Below are positions 9,365 through 19,719 of a stretch of 64,000 nt of DNA, piece after piece. Source of the DNA: Helicobacter bizzozeronii CCUG 35545. Lineage in GTDB: Bacteria; Campylobacterota; Campylobacteria; Campylobacterales; Helicobacteraceae. The translations under genes were made by a program, and so were the position numbers. Every line of letters begins with the position of its first letter. Positions within the stretch are counted from its first letter, which is position 1. The notes below the pieces were generated by a model. It saw nothing but the letters and a program-made list of their open reading frames with translations. It was not told where the DNA came from and did not search any database. The DNA is taken from the NCBI GenBank assembly GCA_000263275.1, contig CAGP01000064.1:1-64000 (forward strand), written 5' to 3'.

Positions 9365-9374
9365 AAGTGGCTCT

Positions 9375-9397
9375 AAAGCCCCCTCTAGGCTTTTTTT
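9375..9397 (+). terminator. Intrinsic terminator after the outer membrane protein gene
   Basis: AAAGCC (9375-9380) pairs with GGCTTT (9388-9393) around a 7-base loop, running into T7. It lies 11 bases after the stop at 9364 and right before the -10 box of the next gene. Confidence 0.65.
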
Positions 9398-9399
9398 GC

Positions 9400-9405
9400 T
9401 ATAAT
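9400..9405 (+). promoter_or_regulatory. -10 box of the LpxR-like gene
   Basis: TTTGCTATAATG is a strong extended -10. It ends 6 bases before the ATG at 9412, so transcription would begin at or almost at the start codon, leaving little or no leader. Confidence 0.6.
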
Positions 9406-9411
9406 GTGCCT

Positions 9412-10404
9412 ATGCGGTCATTTTCCCTTCTTTTTTGTGTTTTGCTCTGCTCTGTGAAAGCCACTACCCTAACACCCTACCACAAACAATACATTGAGCT
9501 GGTAACCGAAAACGATGGCTATATCAACCCCTACATCGATCGCTACTACACGGCAGGCACACGTATTGGCTGGGTGAGCAAGGAATATAATTTCCAAAAA
9601 AAATCGCCCATGTCCTGGGCGCGCTTTGTGAGCTTGCAGGGTAAAAAAAGAGCGCATGACTCGCTTTAATATCTATTTGACCCAAGACATGTATACCCCC
9701 ACGCTAGCCCACCGCCTCCTAACAGAGATTGTCAAGGGCGATCATCTCTATGGGGGTTGGTTGCGCCTCAATTTTGGGATTTTCCAAAGAAGCGCGCATG
9801 CTTTAGAGCATTTTTCAATCTCTGTGGGCATGGTCGGTCCGGCTTCTCTGGCCGAGCAGACTCAAAATTTGATCCACACATGGGCACACGATCCGAAGTT
9901 TTTTGGGTTGGCACAACCAGATCAAAAATGAATTTATTTTCCAAATTAACTACACTTGGATACAAAAGCTGGACTTTTACAAAAGCCGCTTTTTTTAGTA
10001 TCGATATGCTCCCCGGAGCGGGTTTGCAACTGGGTAATGCCTTGACCAATTTTAAAATCGGCTCTATGCTCAGGATGGGTTATAACTTAGAGGCAGATTT
10101 TGGCCCTAATTCCATCCACAGCGCATTTGCTGGGGGCATGCCCTATAGCAGTCGCTTTTCTTTTTATCTCTTTGCAGGGGCTACGGGTTTATTCCAACCC
10201 TTAGATATTTTCGTGCAGGGCAATGATCCCCAAACACGCAATAAAACACAACTGCCCTATTTTCTTTACAACGCCCAAGTGGGGGTAGTAATCGCTTATA
10301 AGGGGTGGCGTTTTTCCTTTAGTGCGATCGATTGGAGCAAGACTTTTAGGGAACAACCCCGCAACCACAACATCGGTAGCATTGAGTTAGACATTGCTTT
10401 TTAA
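9412..10404 (+). CDS. lpxR: LpxR-like lipid A 3'-O-deacylase (three frameshifts)
   Basis: Outer membrane beta-barrel enzyme that removes the 3'-linked acyl chains from lipid A (DUF2219/LpxR family; HP0694 in H. pylori). Signal peptide MRSFSLLFCVLLCSVKA. The N-terminal motif TENDGYINPYIDRYYTAG contains the Asn-Asp pair, and GWHNQIKNE contains the His and Glu six residues later that match LpxR catalytic positions. Three one-base excesses break the frame: A7 9643-9649 (GKKERMTRFNIYL), GGG 9905-9907 (KFFGWHNQIK) and T7 9990-9996 (SRFFSIDMLPG). The corrected length is 329 residues. The C-terminal strand ends SIELDIAF. Confidence 0.85.
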
Positions 10405-10417
10405 GGTGATTAGCATC

Positions 10418-11281
10418 ATGAGTAGAAAAATAATGGCGATTTTTTTGGGTATTGGGGCGTTTTTGGTGGTGGTGCTCTTGGGCGTGGGGCTCAAACTGAG
10501 TAGCGACATCAAGGACAAGTTAGAAGAGAGCTTGAATATCATCGCTAAACGAATCCATGCCACCCCCTTTACTTGCACGGGTTTTAAAAATATCACTTGC
10601 ACCAGTGCGGGTATATCCGATAAGATTGAGGGAATCCATGTGCGTTTAGCCCCGGTTAAATCTAATGCCTTGCAATTCCATATTGATTTGCCTAAAATCC
10701 ACGCCTCCAAGCCTTGGATGCCCCAGAGCGCTAATTGCGTGGTGGATTTGAGTCTTAAGGAGGTCTTGTTAGGGCAAAATATGTGCCATTTTAAATCCCC
10801 TAAGCTGACCTACCAAGTTTCCTTGAATGCCCGCCTCAAAGACTCCCACCAGCCCATTAACCTCAGCAATTTATTAGGCTCACAGGTGCAGACTAAGGAT
10901 TTAGAAGTGTTGGTCGAGCAACTGGGTATCAAGCTCCAATCTAAGGATTTCCGTGCCATTCTCTACCCCCTCTTGCAACAATCTGGGGATATCCAAAATA
11001 AAGAATTTGACGCACAAGCCTATGATAAAGCCCTCAACCAAATCAACACTTCTTTTCAAGGGACCACCATGGTCATGCTCTTGATGGCGGGCTTGCAAGA
11101 TGAAGTGGGGAAAGTCCAAGAATTATCCAAAAACTTCCTAGCCTTTGCCAAGAATGAGCGCGATCATGTAGGCGTGGAGCTCATCAGCAAGGATCAAACA
11201 TACAAGCGTTTAGAGGATTTGATTAACTCTAAGGATTATTGGGAATACCTGCCTCACTTCACCCTTAAAGTCTTGCCATGA
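10418..11281 (+). CDS. Single-pass membrane protein upstream of dgkA
   Basis: Starts at ATG 10418 (MSRKIMAIFLGIGAFLVVV), after AAGGTGA; an upstream in-frame start exists at 10394, within the end of the previous gene. One N-terminal helix spans residues 6-28. The remaining 260 residues appear periplasmic, with four Cys in the first third (PFTCTG, ITCTSAG, SANCVV, NMCHF) that could form disulfides, and a helical C-terminal half. The stop overlaps the dgkA start (ATGA), so it is coupled to dgkA-gyrA. It probably corresponds to the hypothetical gene preceding dgkA in H. pylori. No domain is recognised. Confidence 0.75.
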   Translation: MSRKIMAIFLGIGAFLVVVLLGVGLKLSSDIKDKLEESLNIIAKRIHATPFTCTGFKNITCTSAGISDKIEGIHVRLAPVKSNALQFHIDLPKIHASKPWMPQSANCVVDLSLKEVLLGQNMCHFKSPKLTYQVSLNARLKDSHQPINLSNLLGSQVQTKDLEVLVEQLGIKLQSKDFRAILYPLLQQSGDIQNKEFDAQAYDKALNQINTSFQGTTMVMLLMAGLQDEVGKVQELSKNFLAFAKNERDHVGVELISKDQTYKRLEDLINSKDYWEYLPHFTLKVLP

Positions 11282-11616
11282 AGCGCATTTTGCAAGCATG
11301 GCTTTACTCTAAGGCGGGGCTAAAGGTGGCATTTGCAGATGAGCCCGCTTTTAGGCAGGTGGTGTTACTCGCCCTTTTGGGCTTTGTGGGGGCGTGCTTT
11401 TTGGCGCACTCTTTTATGCATTTTGTGCTGTTAAACTTGCCCGGCGTGCTGTGCTTGGTTGTGGAGTTACTCAATAGTGCTATTGAAAATGCCGTGGATT
11501 TCACCGGCACGCATGAGCACCCCCTAGCCAAAAAGGCAAAGGACATGGGCAGTGCGGCGCAATTTGTGGCATTGGTCTTTTTTATCCTTGTGTGGGGGGG
11601 TTATTTTGTATTTTAG
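11278..11616 (+). CDS. dgkA: Diacylglycerol kinase
   Basis: Small inner membrane kinase that phosphorylates diacylglycerol to phosphatidic acid, recycling lipid released by envelope biosynthesis. 112 residues with three membrane helices and the family signature LLNSAIENAVDFTG followed by HPLAKKAKDMGSAAQF, containing the catalytic Glu and Mg-ATP ligands. It overlaps the preceding gene by 4 bases and lies 8 bases before gyrA, as in H. pylori HP0700-HP0701. Confidence 0.95.
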   Translation: MKRILQAWLYSKAGLKVAFADEPAFRQVVLLALLGFVGACFLAHSFMHFVLLNLPGVLCLVVELLNSAIENAVDFTGTHEHPLAKKAKDMGSAAQFVALVFFILVWGGYFVF

Positions 11617-11624
11617 GAGAATAA

Positions 11625-14040
11625 ATGGAAATTAAAGATGTCAAAATTGAGGAGTCCTTACAAGAGAGTTATTTAGACTACTCCATGAGTGTGATTGTGG
11701 GGCGTGCTCTGCCTGATGCTAGAGATGGGCTAAAGCCTGTGCATCGGCGTATTTTGTATGCCATGCATGAATTGGGCTTGGGCTCTAAGGTGGGCTATAA
11801 GAAAAGCGCGCGCATTGTGGGGGATGTCATTGGTAAATACCACCCGCATGGGGATAGTGCAGTTTATGAGGCACTGGTGCGTATGGCGCAAGACTTTAGC
11901 ATGCGTTTGCCCCTAGTGGATGGGCAGGGCAATTTTGGCTCCATTGATGGGGATAATGCCGCAGCGATGCGTTACACTGAGGCGCGCATGGCAGCCCCCA
12001 GCGAGGAACTCTTAAGGGATATTGACAAAGACACGGTGGATTTTAACGACAACTATGACAGCACGCTTAAAGAACCCGATATTTTGCCTAGCCGCCTGCC
12101 TAATCTGCTCATCAATGGCTCAAGCGGGATTGCTGTGGGTATGGCAACCTCCATCCCCCCTCATCGCCCCAGTGAGATCATCGATGCGTTGGTGTTGGTG
12201 CTAGATAACCCCCAAATTGATCTGCTCTCTATTTTGGAAGTGATTCAAGGTCCAGATTTCCCCACGGGGGGGATTATTTATGGCAAGGCGGGCATTTTAG
12301 AGGCGTATAGCACGGGGCGGGGGCGTGTCAAGCTCAGAGCCAAGAGTCGTTTTGAGCAGGTGGGGCAAAGAGAACAGATCATCATTGAGGAAATCCCTTA
12401 CCAGACCAATAAAGCCAAGTTGGTCGAGCAAATCAGCGAGTTAGCACGCGATAAGATTGTAGAGGGGATCGCTGAGGTTAGAGATGAATCCGATCGGGAG
12501 GGGGTGCGCGTGGTGATCGAGCTTAAAAAGGATGCGATCGCCCAAATTGTGCTCAACCACCTTTATAAATCCAGTGGTCTAGAGAGCACCTTTAGCATGA
12601 TCTTGTTGGCTATTTACAACAAAGAACCCCGCATTTTTAACCTCTTAGAACTTTTAAAACTCTTTTTGGTGCACCGCAAAACCATTGTGATCAGACGCAC
12701 CATTTTTGAATTAGAAAAGGCAAGGGCAAGGGTGCATATTTTGGAGGGCTTGCTAGTTGCCTTGCAAAATAGCGAGGCGGTGATTGCACTCATTAAAAGC
12801 AGTGCGGACACTCTAGGGGCTAAAGAGGCATTAGCCAAAGCACACAATCTAAGCGAGGAGCAGAGCAAGGCGATTTTGGATATGCGTTTGCAACGCTTGA
12901 CAGGGTTAGAGCAAGAAAAAATCCAGCAAGAACACACCCAGCTTCAGGAACGCATCGGGTATTTGCAAGGCATTTTGGAGAATGCCGACAAGCTCAATAA
13001 TTTGATTAAAGAGGAGCTCTTGGAGATCAAAGAAAAATTTGATAGCCCAAGACTCACCCAAATTGAGGAGGACTATGAAACTTTAGGCGTGGAGGACTTG
13101 ATCGCCCATGAGGACATGGTTGTTACACTCAGCCACAGAGGTTATGTCAAGCGCATGCCCTTAAAAGTCTATGAACAACAAAGGCGGGGGGGCAAGGGCA
13201 AAATCTCGGGCAACACGCATGAGGATGACTTTATCGAGTTTTTCTTTAGCGCTAACACACATGACACCATTTTTATTTGTTACCAACATGGGGCAACTCT
13301 ACTGGCTTAAGGTCTATCGCATCCCTGAGATGGGGCGTAGTGCCATTGGTAAGGCATTGGTGAATTTAATAGATTTGCAACCCGGGGAGCGCATTAAAGC
13401 GACCTTATCCACCGCTGATTTTAGTCCCGATAAATCCTTAGTCTTTTTCACCAAAAAGGGCTTAATCAAACGCACAAATCTAAGTGCCTTTGGGCGCACA
13501 CGCGGTGGGGTACGCGCCATAGTACTTGATGAGGATGATGCCCTTGTAACTGCCCAAATCCTAAACTCTGGTACACAAGAACTCTTCATGGCAAGCTCAA
13601 AGGGGATGTGTATCCGCTTCGGCATAGAGGGGGTTAGAGAGATTGGGCGTGTAGCTAGGGGGGTCATTGGCATGCGCTTAAGAGAGGGTGATGAGGTGAT
13701 CGGGGGGGGCGTGATCTCTGGCGAACAAGAAAAGTTGCTCAGTGTCAGCTCTAAAGGGCTGGGCAAGCAAACCTTAGCGGGGGCTTACCGCTCGCAAGGG
13801 AGGGGAGGCATGGGCGTGATTGGCATGAAAATCACGCCTAAAACGGGGGACTTGATCGGCATTGTGAGCGTGGATGAAAGTCAAGATTTAATGTTGCTCA
13901 CCAAAAGCGGCAAGATGATTCGCATGCCTATGGAGAGTATCCGTGAAACGGGGCGCAATGCCAGCGGGGTTAAATTGGTGAGCGTGGAAGGCGATGTGGT
14001 GGTCTATGCTAACACATGCCCTAAAGAAGAAAGTGAGTAA
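11625..14040 (+). CDS. gyrA: DNA gyrase subunit A (frameshift)
   Basis: Breakage-reunion subunit of gyrase. The N-terminal winged helix holds [17 protein letters not shown] and the catalytic Tyr in [10 protein letters not shown]. The C-terminal beta-pinwheel starts near residue 490 with the GyrA box QRRGGKG. The frame breaks at T5 13270-13274; removing one T gives [19 protein letters not shown]. The corrected length is 804 residues. In the quinolone-resistance region residue 78 is Ser and residue 82 is Glu, where H. pylori has Asn87 and Asp91. The gene is essential, so the break cannot be real in a living cell. Confidence 0.96.
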
Positions 14041-14094
14041 AATTTATGGATGATGTGCCCTGTTTGGCTTTTTAATTTTAAGTAAGGAGTGTCC

Positions 14095-15827
14095 ATGCAA
14101 CCTAGACCAACTATAAAAGATTTTTTTGCTGGTGATAAATGCTACACCATTCCTCTTTACCAACGCGCCTACTCGTGGGAAAGGGAACAATGGGATCAAT
14201 TTTTTAGCGGATTTGGAGGAAGTAACCCGTGGGGGCAATGACTACTATTTTGGCTATGTGCTCGTAGAATCGGTGGAGAATCCAAAGCGCGACATCATTG
14301 ATGGACAACAACGCATCACTACTATTCTCATTTTTATCCGCGCTTTGCACAATGTCTTAGAAAAGCAGGTTAATGAGGGCGAAAAGCTAAAAGATAAGCC
14401 TAAGGAAGTCTTTTTGTCTTATTTAAGAGACAATTTTCTAGCTTATTACGGAGTGCCTAAACTCAAAGCCGTGGAATATGACAATGCCTATTTCCAAGAT
14501 CTGATTATTATAGATAACGAGGCAATGCGCCAAGACCCCAGCACCCCTTCCCAAGAGCGTATCAAAGGGGCTAAAGACTTCTTCATTGGTCGTTTAAAAA
14601 AATACGAGACTTCTCACATCTTGGATTTGCTCCAAAAAAGTGGAAAATGCTCAGATATTGTGCATGGAGTTTACCAAGAAAAAAGATGCGGTTTTGATGT
14701 TTGAATTGCAAAATAATCGGGGCAAGGTCTTAACGCACATGGAGCGGCTCAAAAGCTATTTGGCTTACCAAATCTACACTTATAGCGACCAAGAGAACGC
14801 AGAAGAACGGCTAAAACAGATTGCTAGCATTTTTGAGAGTATCTACAGCATGCTCAATGACATTAGAGTTTGGGATGAAGACGATATTTTGCGATTCTTC
14901 AATATCTCCTATTTTAAACAGGGCTATGGCTACAATGAGAATGACGACAACGCTAATTATAAGCACGAACTCCACAACCCACCTGATAACCCAAATCCAA
15001 CTCAAAAAGACAAGCTAGCTTGGATTGAAAACTACGCCAAAGAGCTCAGAAACGCTTTTGCGGATTTTAGAGAGTTCTGCCGTTTAGAGAGCCCTTATAG
15101 GGATTCTCTTTTGGAACTGAACGCAAACCCTGTGTATCCCCTTATCTTTAAAGCCTACCGCATTTTTAGAAATGCCCCAGAAAAACAAACTCTTTTAGAA
15201 CAAGTTTTTAAGACTTTGGAGGTCATCGCCTTTAGGCATAAATTGATTAGCACCCGTGCAGATTTACGCACAAGACTACAAGAAGTCTTGCAAGACTTTA
15301 CCGATGCAGATTTTTTAACCCAGAGCATTAAAAATATCTGTGAAAAGGATTACTATTGGACGGATGCGGATGTGAAAAATGCGCTTGCTCCCGAACGCTA
15401 TGAAGATCGTTGGCGCAAAAATGCCACCACAATTTTAGCGCGCTATGAGAGTTACCTACGGGGGCAACGCACCCACACTAAGGGCTATGCCTTTAAACTT
15501 GTGGATTTGGACAAACCCCAAATCGAGCACATCGCCCCCCAAAAAGAGAACAACGAACGGCTCAAAAGCGGGTATTGTGCTTACGATGACGATTTTTACC
15601 AGCAACATTATCTTAATTGCATTGGTAATCTCTTACTCATCGATGGCACACACAATGTCTCTATTGGCAATAGAGCTTTTTCTGAAAAATTAGAGAGCTA
15701 CAAAAATTCTCCTCTCTCTCAGCAACGAGAAATCAAAAACTTTGCACAAGATAGATGGGATAAACAGGTCATTAAGAGTCGCCATGTTAAAATTGTGGAG
15801 TTTGTGCTAGCCACTTGGAGTTTGTGA
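14095..15827 (+). CDS. DUF262-DUF1524 protein, GmrSD-like type IV restriction candidate (two frameshifts)
   Basis: TAAGGAG precedes ATG 14095. The N-terminal DUF262 (ParB-like NTPase) domain has IPLYQRAYSWE and the DGQQRITTI motif. ELQNNRGKVLTHMERLKSYL follows. The C-terminal DUF1524 domain has the HNH-type IEHIAPQKE and CIGNLLLIDGTHN. Families with this pairing (GmrSD, SspE) cut or nick modified or foreign DNA. Breaks at T6 14200-14205 (WDQFLADLEEV) and A6 14679-14684 (YQEKDAVLMF) are repaired by removing one base each, giving 576 residues. It sits between gyrA and the exported-protein/flgR pair, whose first member starts inside its stop codon. An isolated defence gene is likely; the target is unknown. 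Confidence 0.85.
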
Positions 15828-16241
15828 AGTTTGGGATCAAAGTCTGTTTGTTGGTGTGCTTGGTGGGGTTTTTGCGTGCGCAAGATTTTGTGATCTCCTA
15901 TGCTATGCAGGTGCATAATGGGATTGCCACTAACCAATCTTTTGGGATCACACGGGCATTAAAGAAGTATCAGGGCTTGGAGTATCGCTGTGAGATCCCC
16001 GTAGATGAACCCAAGCTTGATTCCAAACAAGAGCTTCTTTTTGTTGGATATTTTGTTAAAAACCTACCAAAATGCGGTGTTGGATTGTTTGTATAAAAGT
16101 GAGGTGCGTATTGAGAGCAGTGGGTTTAATGCAAATTCCCAAAACCAAAACCGCGCCACCTTGCGTATCATAACGCCCCTGAATGCCTATTTAGAAGGGG
16201 GGCTTTTGGTGCTTGAAGTCTATGAAAAGGAAAGAAAATGA
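15824..16241 (+). CDS. Small exported protein upstream of flgR (frameshift)
   Basis: The GTG at 15824 overlaps the preceding stop (GTGA) and opens a signal peptide (MKFGIKVCLLVCLVGFLRAQ). The frame breaks at T5 16038-16042; removing one T continues KQELLLLDILLKTYQNAVLD to a stop overlapping the flgR start. The corrected length is about 138 residues. By position it corresponds to H. pylori HP0702. No domain is recognised. The periplasmic prediction and coupling to flgR are the only clues to function. Confidence 0.7.
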
Positions 16242-17385
16242 AAATCGCCATTGTAGAAGATGATATTAATATGCGTAAGAGTTTAGAACTCTTTTTTAGC
16301 GATCAGGAGGATTTAGAGGTGGTCGCTTTCAAAAGCCCTAAGGATGCGCTCAAAGCTCTAGATGAGAGTTTTGAGCTTATTATTACGGACATTAACATGC
16401 CCCAAATGGACGGGCTGGAGTTTTTGCGCCAATTAGAGGGGCGTTATGAAGCCATTGTGATCACCGGGAATGCCACGCTCAATAAGGCCATCGAGTCGAT
16501 TCGCTTGGGGGTCAAAGATTTTTTCCAAAAGCCCTTTAAGCCTGAATTGCTTTTAGAATCCATTTATCGCAGTAAAAGGGTGTTGGAGTTCCACAAAATC
16601 CACCCCCCCAAGAGCAAAACCCCCAAAACCCAAGAATTTTTTAGAGCCAGCTCAAAAGCCTTAGAGGAGGTGCAAAAACAAGCCCTCAAAGCAGCCGCTA
16701 CGGATGCCAGCGTGCTTTTTATTGGGGCAAAGTGGGGTGGGTAAGGAAGTTTTTGCACGCTTCATCCATGAAAACTCCAAACGCAAGGGCGCGCCCTTTG
16801 TGGCGATCAACATGGCAGCCATCCCCGAGCATTTATTAGAATCCGAGTTGTTTGGCTATGAAAAGGGCGCATTCACCGATGCGACCAACGCTAAGGCAGG
16901 GCTCTTTGAGAGCGCGCATAAGGGGAGCGTGTTTTTAGATGAGATCACCGAGATGCCCTTAAAATTGCAGAGCAAATTATTGCGGGTGATCCAAGAAAAG
17001 GAGTTGATGCGTCTGGGGAGTAACAAGATTGTTAAAATCGATGTGCGTTTCATTGCTGCTAGCAACACCAATATCCAAGAAAAGATCGCCAGCAAAGAAT
17101 TTAGAGAAGACCTCTTTTTTTAGACTCCAAACAATTCCTTTGCATATCCCGCCTCTAAAAGAGCGCCAAGAGGAGATTTTACCCTTAGCCGAGTGGAAAT
17201 TACAAGAAGTGTTGCAAACTTATAATCTAGGCAAAAAGAGCTTTTCTAAGGGGGCGCAAGAGTGCATGCTAAGTTATGCATGGCATGGCAATATCCGGGA
17301 GTTGCTTTGTGTGGTGGAGCGCGCGGCGATCTTAAGCGAAGGGGAGCAAATTAGCCAAAAGGATTTATTCTTGGAAAGGAGTTAA
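16238..17385 (+). CDS. flgR: Sigma-54-dependent flagellar response regulator FlgR (two frameshifts)
   Basis: NtrC-type activator that, once phosphorylated by FlgS, lets RpoN transcribe class 2 flagellar genes. The receiver domain has Asp51 (ITDINMP) and FQKPF. The AAA+ domain has Walker A GQSGVGKE, Walker [12 protein letters not shown], the sigma-54 loop as GAFTDA rather than GAFTGA, and WHGNIREL. It stops right after [12 protein letters not shown] and lacks a Fis-type DNA-binding domain, as in H. pylori FlgR. Breaks at T5 16716-16720 and T7 17115-17121 are repaired by removing one base each. The corrected length is 381 residues. Confidence 0.93.
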
Positions 17386-17437
17386 TTAACTTCTTTGTGC
17401 TAAGAATGTGGTTTTAATTTAAAATAGGGAGTGTCTA

Positions 17438-18286
17438 ATGGAGTGTGTTAGCTTGAATAACCAAGTCAAAATGCCCATTCTGGGTCTTGGGGTGTTCCAA
17501 ATCCCCGATGCTGAGTGTGAAAAGGTGGTTTTGCAAGCCATTGATGCGGGTTATCGTTTGATCGACACCGCCCAAATGTATGGCAATGAGGCGGGCGTGG
17601 GGCGTGCGGTGAATAAAACCAGTGTCCCCCGTGAGGAATTATTCATCACCACTAAAGTGTGGTTTAGCAATGCTGGGGAGCAAAGGGCTAAAGCCTCTGT
17701 AGAAAAATCCCTAGCCAAAATGCAACTGGATTACTTGGATTTGGTGCTGGTCCATCAGCCCTTTAATGACTATTATGGGACTTACCGCGCCCTAGAGGCG
17801 TTGCACAAAGAGGGCAAGATTCGCGCCATTGGGGTGAGTAATTTCTACCCCGATCGCCTAGCCGATCTGATCGCCTTTAATGAGATCGCCCCTGTAGTCA
17901 ATCAAATCGAGCTTAACCCCTTTTTCCAAAGACAACACGATCAGGAGTTTATGCAAACACACCAAGTCTGCCCCCAAGCGTGGTCGCCCTTTGCAGAGGG
18001 TAAAAAGGAGATTTTCAAGCACCCCGTGTTACAAGAGGTCGCTAACAAACACCATAAATCCATCGCCCAAGTGATCTTGCGCTGGATCACCCAAAGGGGC
18101 GTATCGGCTTTATTTAAGTCGGCTAAGATAGAGCGGATCACGCAAAACGCCCAAATCTTTGATTTTCATTTGGATCAAGAGGATTTAGCCAAAATCGCCA
18201 CAATGGATACTAGGCAGAGTGTGTTTTTTGACCACAGAACACCTAAGGGTCTAGAATTTTTAAGAAAAATCCCTTTTAATTCTTAA
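17438..18286 (+). CDS. Aldo/keto reductase (HP1193-like)
   Basis: 282-residue NADPH-dependent reductase of the aldo/keto reductase TIM-barrel family. The catalytic tetrad is visible: Asp and Tyr in LIDTAQMYGNE, Lys in FITTKVW, and His in LVLVHQPF. Cofactor contacts include IGVSNF and the C-terminal region around FKSAKIERITQNAQIFDF. The gene is preceded by AGGGAG and a possible TGCTAAGAAT promoter. It is intact. The substrate is unknown; the H. pylori relative has broad activity on aldehydes. Confidence 0.88.
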   Translation: MECVSLNNQVKMPILGLGVFQIPDAECEKVVLQAIDAGYRLIDTAQMYGNEAGVGRAVNKTSVPREELFITTKVWFSNAGEQRAKASVEKSLAKMQLDYLDLVLVHQPFNDYYGTYRALEALHKEGKIRAIGVSNFYPDRLADLIAFNEIAPVVNQIELNPFFQRQHDQEFMQTHQVCPQAWSPFAEGKKEIFKHPVLQEVANKHHKSIAQVILRWITQRGVSALFKSAKIERITQNAQIFDFHLDQEDLAKIATMDTRQSVFFDHRTPKGLEFLRKIPFNS

Positions 18287-18297
18287 GGAAGGCATGC

Positions 18298-19223
18298 ATG
18301 ATCTATTCTAACGCTTTAGAACTCATTGGCAACACGCCCATTTTAAAAACAAGCCATCTTTTAGAGGCAGACACGGCGGATTTTTTTGTGAAGTTAGAGA
18401 AGTTTAACCCGGGGGGGAGTGTCAAAGATCGCGCCGCTTTGGGGATGATCGAGCAAGCAGAAAAAAGAGGGCAAGCTCAAAAAAGGGCATGCGTATTGTT
18501 GAGCCCACCAGCGGGAATACGGGGATCGCTCTAGCCCTCATGGGTCTGCTTAAAGGCTATCAAGTCATCATTGTCATGCCAGATACCATGAGTGTGGAAC
18601 GCAGAGAACTCATTAAGGCTTATGGGGCAGAGCTCATCTTAACGGAGGGGGCAAAGGGCACAAAGGGAGCAATTGATAAGGCCTTAGAGCTAGGCAAGCA
18701 AGAGGGCTATTTTATCCCCCAACAATTTGAAAACCCAGCCAACCCCCAAAAGCACTATGACACCACCGCACAGGAGATTTTAAAAGATTTACCCAATGTG
18801 GATGCGGTGGTGTTGGGTGTGGGCACGGGGGGTACGATTGCAGGCGTGGGGCGCAAGTTTAAAGAGCAAAACCACCATGCCAAGATCATCGCTGTTGAGC
18901 CGGCACAATCGCCCATTTTAAGCGGAGGCACACACACCCCGCATAAAATTCAAGGTATCGGCGTGGGCTTTGTGCCAGCCAACTATGATAAAAGCGTGGT
19001 GGATGGGGTGATCGCTGTTGATGACAAAGAAGCCATGCAGTGTGCGAAACTCTTTGGGCAAAAAGAGGGGATTTTAGTGGGAATCTCCTCAGGGGCGGCT
19101 ATTTTTGCCGGCTTGCAAGTGGCGCGCACACTAGGTAAGGGTAAATCTGTCTTAGCCATTGCCCCTGATGGGGGAGAAAAATACATCTCCACTGGGCTTT
19201 ATGATGCAAGATTTAATCTATAG
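18298..19223 (+). CDS. cysK: Cysteine synthase A, O-acetylserine sulfhydrylase (frameshift)
   Basis: PLP enzyme making cysteine from O-acetylserine and sulfide. The PLP lysine is in [11 protein letters not shown], the substrate loop is [12 protein letters not shown], and the phosphate-binding glycine loop is [12 protein letters not shown]. The frame breaks between EKRGQAQK and MRIVEPTSG, at A6-G3 (18479-18487). Unlike most breaks in this window, this one needs one extra base or the loss of two. The corrected length is about 307-308 residues. Its end overlaps cysE, the next enzyme upstream in the pathway, consistent with a cysteine synthase complex. Confidence 0.92.
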
Positions 19224-19719
19224 CCTAGAGCGGGCTTTAGAGCAGGATCCGGCTGCACGCAATAAATGGGAAGTGTTGCTACTTTATCCGGGCATCCATG
19301 CCCTACTAGCCCACCGCCTAGCCCACGCTTTGCATAAACGCCGTCTCTATTTTTTAGCCCGCGCACTCTCCCAACTAGCCCGCTTTGTTACCGGGATTGA
19401 AATCCACCCGGGGGCTAAGATTGGGCGTGGGCTATTCATCGACCATGGCATGGGCGTGGTGATTGGAGAGACCACTGAGATTGGCGATGATGTTACGATC
19501 TACCATGGGGTAACTTTGGGGGGCACGGGCAAGATCAAGGGCAAACGCCACCCCACTTTGGGCGATCGCGTTGTGGTGGGGGCGGGGGCTAAGGTGTTGG
19601 GGGCGATTACTATTGGGAATGATGTCAAAATTGGGGCAAATGCGGTGGTGCTCCATGACATGCCCGCTGGGGCAAGTGCGGTGGGCACAAAAGCCAGAGT
19701 GATCACTAAGGAGTTATGA
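19201..19719 (+). CDS. cysE: Serine O-acetyltransferase
   Basis: Makes O-acetylserine for CysK. 171-172 residues, depending on which Met of ATGATG starts. Left-handed beta-helix hexapeptide repeats run from [10 protein letters not shown] through [14 protein letters not shown]; the catalytic region is [30 protein letters not shown]. The start lies inside the last codons of cysK in another frame (about 20 bases of overlap), implying translational coupling. The short C-terminus lacks the usual Ile ending that docks into CysK; here it ends VITKEL. The stop immediately precedes the selD start codon. Confidence 0.93.
   Translation: MMQDLIYSLERALEQDPAARNKWEVLLLYPGIHALLAHRLAHALHKRRLYFLARALSQLARFVTGIEIHPGAKIGRGLFIDHGMGVVIGETTEIGDDVTIYHGVTLGGTGKIKGKRHPTLGDRVVVGAGAKVLGAITIGNDVKIGANAVVLHDMPAGASAVGTKARVITKEL

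Noticed and set aside
9352-9411. Upstream in-frame extension of the LpxR-like protein from 9352
   Set aside because: It would begin inside the preceding gene and put a stretch before an otherwise perfect signal peptide at 9412.
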